64,000 nucleotides of DNA, taken from Halobacillus ihumii. Its GTDB lineage: Bacteria; Bacillota; Bacilli; Bacillales; Halobacillaceae. Location of the stretch: positions 3,208,764-3,272,763 of the forward strand of contig NZ_CACVAO010000001.1 in assembly GCF_902726645.1 (NCBI RefSeq). The letters run 5' to 3'. The position numbers were made by a program, and so were the translations under genes. Shown here one piece after another: positions 34,993 to 44,368 of the stretch. Each line of letters starts with the position of its first letter. Within the stretch, counting starts at the first letter, position 1. The notes below the pieces were generated by a model that saw only the letters and a program-made list of their open reading frames with translations, ran no database searches and was not told the DNA's origin.

Positions 34993-35658
34993 TTATTTGT
35001 TAAGGTCTTTCTTGCAAAAATACCAATCTACACAATCATAATTTGGATCATCCATCCGCTTATCGGCATCTTCTTGTGTTTTAGGAGGTGGTGCGATAAC
35101 TTGTTCACCCTTCTGCCAATCAGCCGGTGTCGAGACACCGTGTTCTTCCGTCGTCTTCAGTGCTTCCACTAGACGAACAATTTCAGCCATGTTTCGGCCT
35201 GTAGTCAATGGATAGTATATAATGGAGCGGATCGTTCCTTTATCATCGATGACAAACACAGCGCGAGATGTCTCGGTACCACTGCTTTCAGGCATAATCA
35301 TGCCAAATTTTGTCGCGACTTTTTTATCCAAGTCTGCGATAACTGGAAATTTAATTTTCGTTTGAAAGTTTTCTTCAATATTTCGAATCCAGGCAATGTG
35401 GGACGAAATACTATCAATACTTAAACCGACAAGCTCAGTATCGAGTTCTTGGAGCTGGTCATAAATTCCTTGAAAGCCAACAAATTCTGTTGTACAGACA
35501 GGGGTAAAGTCGGCAGGGTGTGAAAATAAAACAAACCACTTTCCTTTATAAGCATCCAGGGAGAGGTCTCCTTGGGTAGATGCGGCTTTAAAGTCAGGTG
35601 CTCTTTCACCAATGCGAGGCATGCTAATGGTTTGGGTTTGATTTTGATCGTTTTCCAT
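34993..35658 (-). CDS. Peroxiredoxin (AhpC/TSA family, Prx6-like)
   Basis: A 221-residue thiol peroxidase. The peroxidatic cysteine is in HPADFTPVCTTEF (near residue 54); GLSIDSISSHIAWIRNIEE and the conserved arginine in ETSRAVFVIDDKG follow. The long C-terminal domain and a C-terminal DCVDWYFCKK cysteine pair match the archaeal/bacterial Prx6 group that forms rings. It reduces peroxides in the cytosol. GGGAGTG precedes the ATG. Confidence 0.92.
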   Translation of the reverse strand: MENDQNQTQTISMPRIGERAPDFKAASTQGDLSLDAYKGKWFVLFSHPADFTPVCTTEFVGFQGIYDQLQELDTELVGLSIDSISSHIAWIRNIEENFQTKIKFPVIADLDKKVATKFGMIMPESSGTETSRAVFVIDDKGTIRSIIYYPLTTGRNMAEIVRLVEALKTTEEHGVSTPADWQKGEQVIAPPPKTQEDADKRMDDPNYDCVDWYFCKKDLNK

Positions 35659-35940
35659 TTTTGTACGACACTCCCTTTTTAAAAAATCGAATTAACGTCA
35701 TCATGTATGTAACCGGTTTTATGATCTACTAAACTAAAACTTAAAGTCACTTCAAAAATTCCAAGATTTGTTCTCTTTGTTTATTATCTTAGAGAAGAAC
35801 CTTCCAGATTCTGCTTACACTATCCTTTAAAAAACAAAAGAAAAATCTCCAAGTCTAGTCAAGCAGGAATTTTGATAAAATTTTATTAGGCTAAGCCAGT
35901 ATTTTGAAAAACTCGATTCCGAATGTTTGAGGGGTGAAGT

Positions 35941-36056
35941 GGAGGTGGGGAAGGAGTCGCTTTCCGTGGGAGTACGGTGAGCTTCCTCAGGCTGCCGCCT
36001 TGCGGGATCTCACCTTGTACTTTAGTCCCACAGGAGTCTCCCCCTTCCCCATCTCC
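35941..36056 (-). repeat. Dispersed palindromic element, copy at 36.0 kb
   Basis: Boxes CGCTTTCCGTGGGA and CCCACAGGAGTCTCCC are the reverse-oriented versions of the family core. The ends GGAGGTGGGGAAGG (35941-35954) and CCTTCCCCATCTCC (36043-36056) are complementary at 13 of 14 positions, the remaining pair being a G-T. It lies in a gap of about 700 bases that otherwise shows nothing gene-like. Confidence 0.75.
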
Positions 36057-36380
36057 CTTTCCGTATGTTTTTTTCGGAATCATCTTGAAACCACTTTCCA
36101 TTAGCTGTTTATTAGTACAATTAGTCCAAAGACTTTCACAAACCACCGTTCCGTATTTTATTAAAATGGTCCCTATGAGTTCATTATTGAAATAGCGAGG
36201 GGGATGACTGCGAGACACCTACAGTAAAGAAAAGGCTGTCGAGAACCCAGAGATGGGGGAGGATTGCCGTCTTCCTCGTGGAAGGAGAATAGTATTCGCC
36301 CGTACGTACAAAAATGCTAGTAGGGAAAACAAGGGATTTCTCTACAACCTGGTAAAATTACAAAAAGGGGGAGGACATTG

Positions 36381-36857
36381 ATGAATGTTATTTCCAATCA
36401 TAAACTAGATAAAAATCTAGTAACGGATTTTTTTAAGGCTCATTGGGGAAGTCCGAAAATGGTCATATCACGTGGGATATTTCAATGTGATCAGTTAGAT
36501 GGGTTTGCGGTATTAGATGAAAATGAAGGCATCATTGGCTTAATCACATATATCATGGAAGAAGATGAGTGTGAAGTTATTTCGTTAGATAGTGTGGTCG
36601 AGAATAAAGGTGTAGGAACGTTGCTTTTGCAAAAGGTTGAACAGACAGCTCGTGAAAAAGGTCATCAACATATCCGTTTAGTGACGACAAATGATAATAT
36701 ACATGCGCTAGGATTCTATCAAAAGAAGGGGTATCGTCTTGAGGAAGTTTATTATGATGCGGTTGAAAAGGCGAGGATGATGAAACCCGAAATCCCTTAT
36801 CTATCAGACAACAGTATACCAATCACTGACGAAATCCTATTAGTTAAACACTTGTGA
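36381..36857 (+). CDS. GNAT-family N-acetyltransferase
   Basis: A 158-residue protein. The acetyl-CoA site is in LDSVVENKGVGTLLLQKVEQ (Q/RxxGxG/A-like VENKGVGT) and the following RLVTTNDNIHALGFYQKKGY, typical of the GNAT fold. Start ATG 36381 after GGGGGAGG. Substrate unknown. Transcribed alone, with a bidirectional terminator shared with the MFS gene. Confidence 0.85.
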   Translation: MNVISNHKLDKNLVTDFFKAHWGSPKMVISRGIFQCDQLDGFAVLDENEGIIGLITYIMEEDECEVISLDSVVENKGVGTLLLQKVEQTAREKGHQHIRLVTTNDNIHALGFYQKKGYRLEEVYYDAVEKARMMKPEIPYLSDNSIPITDEILLVKHL

Positions 36858-36875
36858 AAATTCATACAGGCAGCA

Positions 36876-36914
36876 AAAAGGAGAGAGGTTCCGTTCAGTG
36901 GATTCTCTCTCCTT
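36876..36914. terminator. Bidirectional terminator
   Basis: AAAGGAGAGAG (36876-36886) pairs with CTCTCTCCTTT (36904-36914) between convergent genes. Confidence 0.85.
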
Positions 36915-36924
36915 TATTACTACC

Positions 36925-38373
36925 TTACATATTTTCTGCTTTTTTCTTACCATGTTCAGTTTCCACAGCTTCAAACTCTTCTTCAGCTGGCGGATAGGTT
37001 CTTTTAACAAATATAGATAAGATAATCCCGATAAACGATAAAACGGCAATGACCATAAAGGCAACGTTGACTCCGTGGATGCCAGGGTTTGAGATAGATG
37101 GAGCTTGCTGGGCGCTTTGGGCCGTCATCGTCATGATCGTAACGAGGATGGCGGTCCCGACGGAAGCAGCGATTTGGCGCATCGTATTATTCATAGCTGC
37201 TCCGTGTGGGATCAATTTCTGTGGCAGTTGATTTAAACCTGCTGTTGTAACGGGCATCATCACCATCGAGAATCCAAACATACGAATAGCATACGTGACA
37301 ATCAGGAACGTAAGTGTAGTTGTTGTACCCAAGAAGCCAAAGGCCAAGGTTGCGCCAGTCATAATCGTTAAACCAACTATTCCTAACAGACGAGCTCCAA
37401 TCCGGTCAAAAATTCGTCCGGTAATCGGAGACATTAATCCGGAAATGAGAGCACCAGGAAGGAGAACGAGTCCGGACTCCATAGCTGTGAAATCTCTCAT
37501 GTTCTGCATATATAGAGGGATCAAGGTTTCTGATCCGATCAATCCAAGGAACGAGATCATTCCGATTATGGTAGCGATCGTAAATGTGTTGTATTTGAAT
37601 ACCCTGAACTCAAGCATTGGGTGATTCATACGTAACTGCCGCATAATAAAGACCATAAGCGTAAGGGCCCCAACGGCAAGGATGGCAATAGTTCGTCCAC
37701 TATCCCACCCGTAGTTTCCGGCACTCGAGAAACCAAACAGAAGTCCTCCAAAGCCGACGGAAGATAAGATAATCGATGGAATATCGAGTTTCGGATACGT
37801 GAGTTCTGTAACATTCTTTAATATGAAATAAGCAATAAAGATAATTAAAATGGCTAAAGGTAAAACGAGTAGAAAAAGAAATCTCCAAGAATAATGAGAA
37901 GTTACCCAGCCCGACAAGGTCGGTCCAATCGCTGGAGCAAAGGAGATCACGAGCCCGATATACCCCATCGCTGCGCCTCGTTTATTAACAGGGAAAATTA
38001 ACAGAAATACCGTCTGCATGAGCGGCAGCATAATCCCGGCTCCGGCTGATTGAATGATTCTTCCTGTTAACAATACACCGAAGTTCGGGGCAAGCCCTCC
38101 TACAATTGTCCCCACAGTAAATACACTCATAGCCGTCATAAAGAGCTGACGGGTCGTAAATCGCTCAATTAAAAAGGCAGTAATGGGAATCATCACTCCA
38201 TTAACAAGCATAAAAACCGTAGTCAGCCACTGGGCTGTATTAGCTGATATATTCATTTCATCCATAATTGGAGGAATAGCTGTAATCATAAGTGTCTGAT
38301 TTAATATCGCGATAAAGGAACCCGCGAGCAATAGACCAGCCATTAACGTTTTGTTATAAGGTTGCGTCGTCAT
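36925..38373 (-). CDS. MFS multidrug efflux transporter, DHA2 (EmrB/QacA) family
   Basis: A 482-residue protein with 14 predicted membrane segments. The N-terminal LNQTLMITAIPPIMDEMNIS motif, the motif C-like GYIGLVISFAPAIGPTLSGW (antiporter signature) and the loop GRIFDRIGARLLG are those of DHA2 drug:proton antiporters. Start ATG 38373 with GAGGAGGAAT; a frame extending to 38394 adds seven unsupported residues. Substrate cannot be told. No regulator lies next to it. Confidence 0.9.
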   Translation of the reverse strand: MTTQPYNKTLMAGLLLAGSFIAILNQTLMITAIPPIMDEMNISANTAQWLTTVFMLVNGVMIPITAFLIERFTTRQLFMTAMSVFTVGTIVGGLAPNFGVLLTGRIIQSAGAGIMLPLMQTVFLLIFPVNKRGAAMGYIGLVISFAPAIGPTLSGWVTSHYSWRFLFLLVLPLAILIIFIAYFILKNVTELTYPKLDIPSIILSSVGFGGLLFGFSSAGNYGWDSGRTIAILAVGALTLMVFIMRQLRMNHPMLEFRVFKYNTFTIATIIGMISFLGLIGSETLIPLYMQNMRDFTAMESGLVLLPGALISGLMSPITGRIFDRIGARLLGIVGLTIMTGATLAFGFLGTTTTLTFLIVTYAIRMFGFSMVMMPVTTAGLNQLPQKLIPHGAAMNNTMRQIAASVGTAILVTIMTMTAQSAQQAPSISNPGIHGVNVAFMVIAVLSFIGIILSIFVKRTYPPAEEEFEAVETEHGKKKAENM

Positions 38374-39213
38374 TATATTCCTCCTCTTTCTCAATGAAAT
38401 AAATCATGTAACTATCAAATTATACTTGGTGTGGGGACAGCTTACAACTATTTAATTCAGCTTTTTCCCTCCTCTATAACTCATCCTTACGAAGGACCCC
38501 ACGCATCGCAGAGTTATAACCTATAACTTTAGTAGTTGAACGAAAAAAAAAGAAGTACTAGTAGCAGTCTAGTCAAGTAGGATGAAATAATTTTTATTAA
38601 ATTAATGTTTCTACTAATTAGGATTTTCATTTGATAAAAACACGTTTGCCCTTAACCTCGTGATTGTGGAGCAACTCTGATAGAAAGTAATCAAACATTT
38701 TTATAATCTGAAACTAAAACTTGCTCGTCAAAATCCATTTTGGATATTTTGATTATGTTTCAGGTACTGTGAACCTGGAGTGTTTCCGTTCTTCTCACTA
38801 ACACAAGGAGGTCTGGGGAATTGCGAGACTCCTGTGGGATAAGCATGACAGGTGAGACCCCGGAGGACGTAGTCCGAGGAGTCTCAGCGCATGCCCACGG
38901 AAAGCGAGTGATTTCCCGGACCCTCCTTCTCCATCCAAGGCAACGGAAACAAACCCACAAGAAATTGAGTCCATGACCGGTGAATATAACCTGCTATGAA
39001 AATACTTCGCTTTCCGCGTAGTATCGCTGTTTTCCAGTTCTGTCATGAACGGCGCCATTTGTATTCCGAATGAGTCCCCAATCCATTCACATTGATGTGA
39101 CATAATAACCGCGTCACAGAGAAATTTTTATCTTTCTCATATAAAGAGCAATTTATGAAATGAAATCAGCTAGATCTGTTATAAATTTTTGTAAAAGAAA
39201 AATAGATAACACG
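38374..39213. other. Long intergenic region between the MFS and argG leaders
   Basis: About 840 bases without a convincing gene. The middle is occupied by a dispersed palindromic element (38782-38950) and, near 39000-39020, a fragment of the same family (ACTTCGCTTTCCGCG). The rest is AT-rich and shows nothing recognised. Confidence 0.5.
38782..38950 (+). repeat. Dispersed palindromic element, copy at 38.8 kb
   Basis: Contains GCGAGACTCCTGTGGGA, GACAGGTGAGACCCCGGAGG and CCCACGGAAAGCGAG. Outer arms GTTTCCGTT (38782-38790) and AACGGAAAC (38942-38950) are perfect inverses. An inner pair, AAGGAGG...GGGAA (38805-38820) and TTCCC...CCTCCTT (38913-38928), also closes the element, with mismatches. 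Confidence 0.75.
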
Positions 39214-39241
39214 TTGACTTCTATAAATGAATATGTATAAT
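39214..39241 (+). promoter_or_regulatory. Promoter of the argGH leader
   Basis: TTGACT (39214-39219), 16-base spacer, TATAAT (39236-39241), about 30 bases before the T-box begins. Confidence 0.8.
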
Positions 39242-39272
39242 TATAAATATTAAATAATAAATATACATTCAA

Positions 39273-39517
39273 CGATGAAGAAAAGTAGATCGGTGAACGA
39301 ACTACAGCGAGCTGGGGAGTGGTGGAAGCCTGGTAGTTTAACCCGTATCGAAACGCCCTTCAGAGAAGTTCGAGTGAACAAAAGTAGCTCGTATACCGGG
39401 AACCCCCGTTATCAGGATTCAAGCGGGTCTATGCTTCAATAGACAATCAGAGTGGTACCGCGGATTAACAAAGATATGAAATCCGTCTCTTACATTAGTT
39501 AGAGGCGGATTATTTTA
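39273..39517 (+). promoter_or_regulatory. T-box leader RNA of argGH
   Basis: Hallmarks in order: GATGAAGAAAAGTA at the 5' end, AGCGAGCTGGGGA and GGTGGAAGCC of stem I, the specifier region around CGAAACGCCC (39348-39357), and the T-box AGAGTGGTACCGCG (39449-39462). The terminator AATCCGTCTCT/AGAGGCGGATT with trailing T follows (about 39480-39515). Uncharged tRNA would favour antitermination. The specifier is most plausibly CGC (Arg), but reading ACG or AAC one or two bases away cannot be excluded by eye. Confidence 0.9.
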
Positions 39518-39544
39518 ATGGAATTTTATAAGGAGGCATTTACA

Positions 39545-40783
39545 ATGACAAAACCTAAAGTAGTATTGGCCTATTCAGGAGGACTGGATACATCTATTTC
39601 GGTAAAGTGGATTCAGGAGAAATACGGGTATGATGTAATTGCGCTGGGCTTGGATGTTGGCGAAGGAAAGGATCTTGAAACGATTCGTCAAAAGGCATTG
39701 GATGTTGGGGCTGTCAAGGCGATCATGGTAGATGCAAAGGAACTCCTTGCTGAGGGATACTTGATGCCGGCCCTGAAAGCGAATGCGTTGTACGAAGGAA
39801 AATATCCTTTATCTTCAGCGTTATCTCGTCCATTGATTTCGAAGCTTTTAGTAGAAGTGGCAGAACAAGAGGGAGCTGTAGCGGTCGCTCATGGCTGTAC
39901 AGGGAAAGGAAATGACCAGGTGAGATTTGAAGTGTCGGTTCAGGCGCTTAACCCGGACCTCGAAATTATCGCTCCTGTCAGAGAGTGGGGTATGACACGT
40001 GATGAACAAATTAAATATGCAGAGGAAAAAGGAATTCCGGTTCCTGTTAATTTAGATAATCCATTTTCGATCGATGCCAACATTTGGGGACGTGCCTGCG
40101 AAGCTGGAGTGTTGGAGGATCCGTGGGCCGAAGCTCCTGAGGCCGCGTATGCATGGACAAATCCTGTTGAGAAAACACCAGATTCACCAGATGTAATAGA
40201 TATCGAGTTTAATAGCGGCATTCCTGTTGCCATAAATGGCCAGCCAATGGACATTGTTCCCCTTATCGAAAAATTAAATGATTTAGGCGGACTGCACGGC
40301 GTCGGACGTATTGATCATACCGAAAACCGTCTCGTCGGTATTAAATCGAGAGAAGTATATGAGAATCCAGGTGCGATGATCTTAATTAACGCACACAAAG
40401 AACTAGAATTCCTGACGTTAACGCGTGAAGTATCACAGTATAAAGCAACGGTTGATCAGCAAATGGCTAAAATGATTTACGATGGTCTATGGTATTCACC
40501 TTTACAGCCTGCTCTGCAAGCGTTTGTGGACGAAACTCAGAAAACAGTTACGGGTACGGTGAAAGTGAAGCTGTTTAAAGGTCACCATACTGTTATCGGC
40601 AAGAAATCACCGCTCAGTCTTTATAATGATGAACTATCCACGTATTCGAAGCATGATGCGTTTGATCACGATGCGGCAGTTGGTTTCATTAAATTGTGGG
40701 GACTGCCAACTAAAGTTCATGCAGATGTGCATAAAGGTGAGGAGAAAAATGCTTCACAACAGCCGGTGAGTGTGTATGAGTAA
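39545..40783 (+). CDS. argG: Argininosuccinate synthase
   Basis: A 412-residue enzyme joining citrulline and aspartate with ATP. The PP-loop [17 protein letters not shown] lies at 6-22; [15 protein letters not shown] and [13 protein letters not shown] are conserved blocks. Start ATG 39545 behind AAGGAGG. First gene of argGH under the T-box; overlaps argH by eight bases. Confidence 0.97.
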   Translation: MTKPKVVLAYSGGLDTSISVKWIQEKYGYDVIALGLDVGEGKDLETIRQKALDVGAVKAIMVDAKELLAEGYLMPALKANALYEGKYPLSSALSRPLISKLLVEVAEQEGAVAVAHGCTGKGNDQVRFEVSVQALNPDLEIIAPVREWGMTRDEQIKYAEEKGIPVPVNLDNPFSIDANIWGRACEAGVLEDPWAEAPEAAYAWTNPVEKTPDSPDVIDIEFNSGIPVAINGQPMDIVPLIEKLNDLGGLHGVGRIDHTENRLVGIKSREVYENPGAMILINAHKELEFLTLTREVSQYKATVDQQMAKMIYDGLWYSPLQPALQAFVDETQKTVTGTVKVKLFKGHHTVIGKKSPLSLYNDELSTYSKHDAFDHDAAVGFIKLWGLPTKVHADVHKGEEKNASQQPVSVYE

Positions 40784-42146
40784 ACTTTGGGGAGGACGTT
40801 TTACGAAGCCAACGAACAAACTGGTCGAAGAGTACACCTCTTCGATCGGCTTTGACGTTAAACTAGCTTTACACGATATTCAGGGAAGTTTAGCTCATGT
40901 GGAGATGCTAGGGGATTGCCAAATTATTTCACAAGAGGAAGTCTCCCAAATCAAAGAGGGCTTACAGGTCATTAAGAAAAAAATAGAAAACGAAGAAGTG
41001 GAGTTTTCGGTTGAACAAGAAGATATTCATATGAACATCGAAAAGCTGCTGATTGAAGAGATTGGCCCTGTGGGTGGTAAGCTCCATACCGGGAGAAGCC
41101 GAAATGATCAAGTGGCGACAGATATGCATTTATATTTGAAAGAAAAGACACATCATTTAATACAGTTGGTCGAAGCGGTCCAGGAAGCACTTGTTCATCA
41201 GGCGGACGCTCATGTAGAAACGATCCTCCCGGGATATACACACTTGCAAAGAGCCCAGCCCGTTTCGTTTGCTCATCATTTGCTGGCGTATTTTTGGATG
41301 TTTGAGAGGGATAAAGAGCGTCTTAAGGATAGTGTGAAGCGGATTAACTGGTCCCCGCTGGGTGCAGCAGCGCTTGCTGGAACGCCTTATCCAGTCGACC
41401 GTCAGATGACGGCTGAGAAACTCGGATTTGATCACGTTTATCCAAACTCATTGGACGCCGTCAGTGATCGGGATTTTATTCTGGAGTTTTTGTCAATATC
41501 ATCCATTTTAATCACCCATATATCAAGACTTTCGGAAGAGCTGATTCTGTGGAGCAGTCAGGAGTTTAATTTCATTGAGCTTGATGATGCGTTTTGTACG
41601 GGGTCAAGTATTATGCCGCAGAAGAAGAACCCGGATGTGCCTGAATTGCTTCGTGGTAAAACGGGGCGGATTTATGGTAATTTGATGGGATTGCTGACCC
41701 TTCTGAAGGGGCTGCCGCTTGCGTACAATAAGGATATGCAGGAGGACAAGGAAGGCATGTTTGATACGGTGGAGACGTTGGATGGTGCGCTTTCTCTGCT
41801 TGCTCCGATGCTTGCTTCGATGGAAGTTAAGAATGCTAATATGCGTCAGGCGGTGAACGAGGATTATTCTAATGCGACGGATATCGCTGATTATTTAGCC
41901 GTGAAGGGAATGCCGTTTCGTCAGGCGCATGAGGTGATCGGCAAAATTGTGCTGTATGCGATTCAGGAGCAAAAGTTTTTGCTTGATTTGACACTTGATG
42001 AGTATAAAGGATTTTCTGAGCTGTTTGAAGAGGATATCTTTGAAAAATTAGCGCCTGAACAAGTTGTGGCTGCTCGAAATAGTGAAGGCGGCACTGGATT
42101 TGAACAAGTGGCACAGCAGCTTGAGTTAGCTAAGCAGCATGTGTAG
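40776..42146 (+). CDS. argH: Argininosuccinate lyase
   Basis: A 456-residue member of the fumarase/aspartase superfamily that splits argininosuccinate into arginine and fumarate. Starts [57 protein letters not shown] and the signature [20 protein letters not shown] carry the catalytic histidine and serine. Start ATG 40776 lies inside the end of argG, which implies translational coupling. Confidence 0.97.
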   Translation: MSKLWGGRFTKPTNKLVEEYTSSIGFDVKLALHDIQGSLAHVEMLGDCQIISQEEVSQIKEGLQVIKKKIENEEVEFSVEQEDIHMNIEKLLIEEIGPVGGKLHTGRSRNDQVATDMHLYLKEKTHHLIQLVEAVQEALVHQADAHVETILPGYTHLQRAQPVSFAHHLLAYFWMFERDKERLKDSVKRINWSPLGAAALAGTPYPVDRQMTAEKLGFDHVYPNSLDAVSDRDFILEFLSISSILITHISRLSEELILWSSQEFNFIELDDAFCTGSSIMPQKKNPDVPELLRGKTGRIYGNLMGLLTLLKGLPLAYNKDMQEDKEGMFDTVETLDGALSLLAPMLASMEVKNANMRQAVNEDYSNATDIADYLAVKGMPFRQAHEVIGKIVLYAIQEQKFLLDLTLDEYKGFSELFEEDIFEKLAPEQVVAARNSEGGTGFEQVAQQLELAKQHV

Positions 42147-42182
42147 GAAGGCAGCGCTTTTCATGTAATTTTCTAAATATTA

Positions 42183-42211
42183 TTGACTTTCGTACAGTTT
42201 ATTTGTAACAT
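42183..42211 (+). promoter_or_regulatory. Promoter of the SAM-riboswitch operon
   Basis: TTGACT (42183-42188), 17-base spacer, TAACAT (42206-42211), about 30 bases before the riboswitch. Confidence 0.65.
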
Positions 42212-42240
42212 GGCAAGTAACTTAATTACGTTTACTTACT

Positions 42241-42345
42241 CTTATCTAGAGCAGGCTGAGGGATTTGGCCCTTTGACGCCCGGCAACCGGTCTATAGACA
42301 CGGTGCTACTTCCAACGGACATAGTCCGGAAGATGAGAGGTCGAA
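42241..42345 (+). promoter_or_regulatory. SAM-I riboswitch (S-box)
   Basis: Diagnostic segments in order: CTTATCTAGAGCAGGCTGAG, GGATTTGGCCC, TTGACGCCCGGCAACC, CACGGTGCTACTTCC and GGAAGATGAGAGG. All the conserved S-box cores are present and closed by a P1 helix. SAM binding should cause termination at the following hairpin. Confidence 0.97.
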
Positions 42346-42354
42346 GCAAATCTT

Positions 42355-42386
42355 CAGCCTCTTTCATTTTGAAAGAGGCTTTTTAT
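42355..42386 (+). terminator. S-box-controlled terminator
   Basis: AGCCTCTTTC and GAAAGAGGCT flank a four-base loop, followed by five T; the ribosome binding site of the next gene is about 15 bases downstream. Confidence 0.9.
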
Positions 42387-42409
42387 TATTCATAAAGCGG
42401 GTGATTGAG

Positions 42410-43075
42410 ATGAATAAGGCGGAACGATTGAAGCGGTCAAAGGACCCACAGGTTACCGAGCGGTTTGGCGGGCGGCTGCCGCCGGGTCAAGTGTTAACAG
42501 AGAAATTTCCGATCTTAACAGTTGGTGAAGTTCCGTCCTATGACCTAGAAGAGTGGGATTTTCAGATCGCCGGGGCTGGTGATGAAACGCTTCGTTTTTC
42601 ATATCAGGATTTAATGGAGCTGCCACAGTCGAAAGTTGTTTGTGATATTCACTGTGTGACGAGATGGTCAAAGTTCGATAGTGAATTTGAAGGAGTCCTG
42701 CTAAAAGATTTACTGGATGGGTTAGAGATTCCTAAAGACAATCAGTACGTGATGGTGAGTGGGGATTATGATTATACAGCTAATATCGACCTTCAAGATT
42801 TGTTAGCGGACGATGTGATCCTGGCTCATTCTTATAATGGCAAGCCGCTGACTGAAAAGCATGGCTATCCATTCCGGCTCGTCATCCCGCATTTGTACTT
42901 TTGGAAAAGCGTCAAGTGGATCAGAGGTTTTGAGTTTAAGGGATCAGATACGCCGGGTTTTTGGGAACAAAATGGGTTTCATAACGAGGGGGATCCGTTT
43001 AAAGAACAGCGCTTTACTGATGAGAGTGAAGTTATGGAAAAGGGTAAATGGAAAGAAAAGGATTTTGATTACTAA
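42410..43075 (+). CDS. YuiH-like molybdopterin oxidoreductase (sulfite oxidase/MsrP fold)
   Basis: A 221-residue protein of the oxidoreductase_molyb family. The molybdenum-ligating cysteine is in VVCDIHCVTRWSKFD; GYPFRLVIPHLYFWKSVKWI and RGFEFKGSDTPGFWE are conserved in the YuiH/YedY (MsrP) group. No Tat signal is present, so it is cytosolic. By family it could reduce a sulfoxide or another small oxide; MsrP reduces methionine sulfoxide. Control by a SAM-I switch supports a sulfur or methionine-related role. Start ATG 42410 with GCGGGTG upstream; GTG 42401 is an alternative. Confidence 0.85.
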   Translation: MNKAERLKRSKDPQVTERFGGRLPPGQVLTEKFPILTVGEVPSYDLEEWDFQIAGAGDETLRFSYQDLMELPQSKVVCDIHCVTRWSKFDSEFEGVLLKDLLDGLEIPKDNQYVMVSGDYDYTANIDLQDLLADDVILAHSYNGKPLTEKHGYPFRLVIPHLYFWKSVKWIRGFEFKGSDTPGFWEQNGFHNEGDPFKEQRFTDESEVMEKGKWKEKDFDY

Positions 43076-43087
43076 GGAGGTTGGACA

Positions 43088-44257
43088 ATGAGTGTTGTCA
43101 TTTTAGATGGTGTCCGTACACCATTTGGCAAATGGAAAGGCGGATTATCCAAATTAGGAGCGAAGGATCTTGGGGTTCAAGCGACTAAGGCGCTGGCGGA
43201 GCGTGTGCCGGAGGCCTTGAATGCGGATGGAGTTATTTTGGCACAAGTTATCCAGGCGGGACAAGGACAGAATCCTGCCAGGTCAGTTGCAGCAGGAGCT
43301 GGTATTCCATGGTCGGTGCCGGCCATTACGATTAATAATGTATGTTTGGCAGGGGTTGCATCGGTGGCGGATGCGGCTAGACGTATTAAGCTTGAGGAAG
43401 GGGAGTTATACCTTATCGGCGGATTTGATTCCATGACCAATGCTCCTCATGTGGCGGCCATTCGTAACGGGCTGACTACAGGTCCTGTTGAGTTCACAGA
43501 CACATTAATTAACGATGGTCTTTGGTGTTCTTTGACGGATTCTTCCATGGGCGAGCTGACAGATCTTCAAAACGAAGACCGCCAGATTACCAGGGCACAA
43601 CAAGATCAATTTGCTTTGCAGTCGCAATTAAAGGCAGCCCGGGCGCAGGAAGAAGGCTGGTTAAATGATGAGATTGTACCTGTTCAGGCTGGCAGCAAAC
43701 AGGTTGTAAGTGATGAAGGAATCAGGCCGCAGTCTACCTTTGAAAAATTAAGCAAGCTGCCTCCTGCCTTTAGAGAAGGCGGCACGATTACGGCAGGAAA
43801 CGCTTCACAAATGACTGATGGCGCCAGTGTCGGCGTGGTTGCCTCCGAGAGCTATGCAGAAAAGATCGGGAGGACTCCTCTAGCCAGGGTGATTGGCTGG
43901 TCAGAAACAGCCGGACCTGATTCAAGTTTACATACGAAACCGGCAGACGCGATTGCACAACTTTTCAAACGGTATCAGGTAACAAAAGAAGATATTGATT
44001 TATTTGAGATTAATGAAGCTTTTGCCAGTGTGGCGCTCGCAAGCATTGATGAACTAGGATTAGACTCAGGAAAAGTAAATGTGAATGGCGGAGCGATTGC
44101 GATCGGTCATCCGCTGGGCGGCACAGGGTTTCGGTTAGTGCTTACACTGATTCATGAGTTAAAACGCCGTGGCGGCGGACGAGGAATTGCATCACTATGC
44201 GGAGGTGGAGGGCAAGGCTTCGCAATTCTCGTGGAAGTACCAAAAGATTGGTCATAA
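43088..44257 (+). CDS. Acetyl-CoA C-acyltransferase (thiolase)
   Basis: A 389-residue thiolase. Nucleophilic cysteine in TINNVCLAGVASVADAARRI (near 88), NEAFASVAL, catalytic histidine in GGAIAIGHPLGGTGFR, and final cysteine in IASLCGGGGQGFAILVE. Performs thiolytic cleavage or Claisen condensation of beta-ketoacyl-CoA. Twelve bases after the YuiH-like gene with AAGGAGG, hence the same SAM-controlled operon. The physiological acyl-CoA is unknown; NNVCLAG replaces the commoner N-x-x-C-G/A-S-G, which may reflect a non-standard substrate. Confidence 0.9.
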   Translation: MSVVILDGVRTPFGKWKGGLSKLGAKDLGVQATKALAERVPEALNADGVILAQVIQAGQGQNPARSVAAGAGIPWSVPAITINNVCLAGVASVADAARRIKLEEGELYLIGGFDSMTNAPHVAAIRNGLTTGPVEFTDTLINDGLWCSLTDSSMGELTDLQNEDRQITRAQQDQFALQSQLKAARAQEEGWLNDEIVPVQAGSKQVVSDEGIRPQSTFEKLSKLPPAFREGGTITAGNASQMTDGASVGVVASESYAEKIGRTPLARVIGWSETAGPDSSLHTKPADAIAQLFKRYQVTKEDIDLFEINEAFASVALASIDELGLDSGKVNVNGGAIAIGHPLGGTGFRLVLTLIHELKRRGGGRGIASLCGGGGQGFAILVEVPKDWS

Positions 44258-44272
44258 AGGGAGGAGAAATTT

Positions 44273-44368
44273 ATGTTTGTTACTTATGGAATAGGAATCG
44301 TAGTATTCTGGGCGGCAGGATTAGCTTTATGGCAGGGGATGTATAAGCCATCCAAAGGAGGGAAGTAA
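44273..44368 (+). CDS. Small membrane peptide, probable symporter accessory subunit, 31 aa
   Basis: ATG 44273 follows AAAGGGAGGAG; stop TAA 44366-44368 touches the ATG of the symporter at 44369. The peptide has one hydrophobic helix (YGIGIVVFWAAGLALW) and a basic C-terminus (MYKPSKGGK). Size, topology and position resemble the small subunits that accompany some sodium-coupled symporters. Role inferred from position. Confidence 0.75.
   Translation: MFVTYGIGIVVFWAAGLALWQGMYKPSKGGK

Noticed and set aside
35390..36370. Small minus-strand frame at 35886-36218 as a gene
   Set aside because: It runs straight through the palindromic element at 35941-36056 and has proline/serine-rich composition with no ribosome binding site; it is a chance frame.
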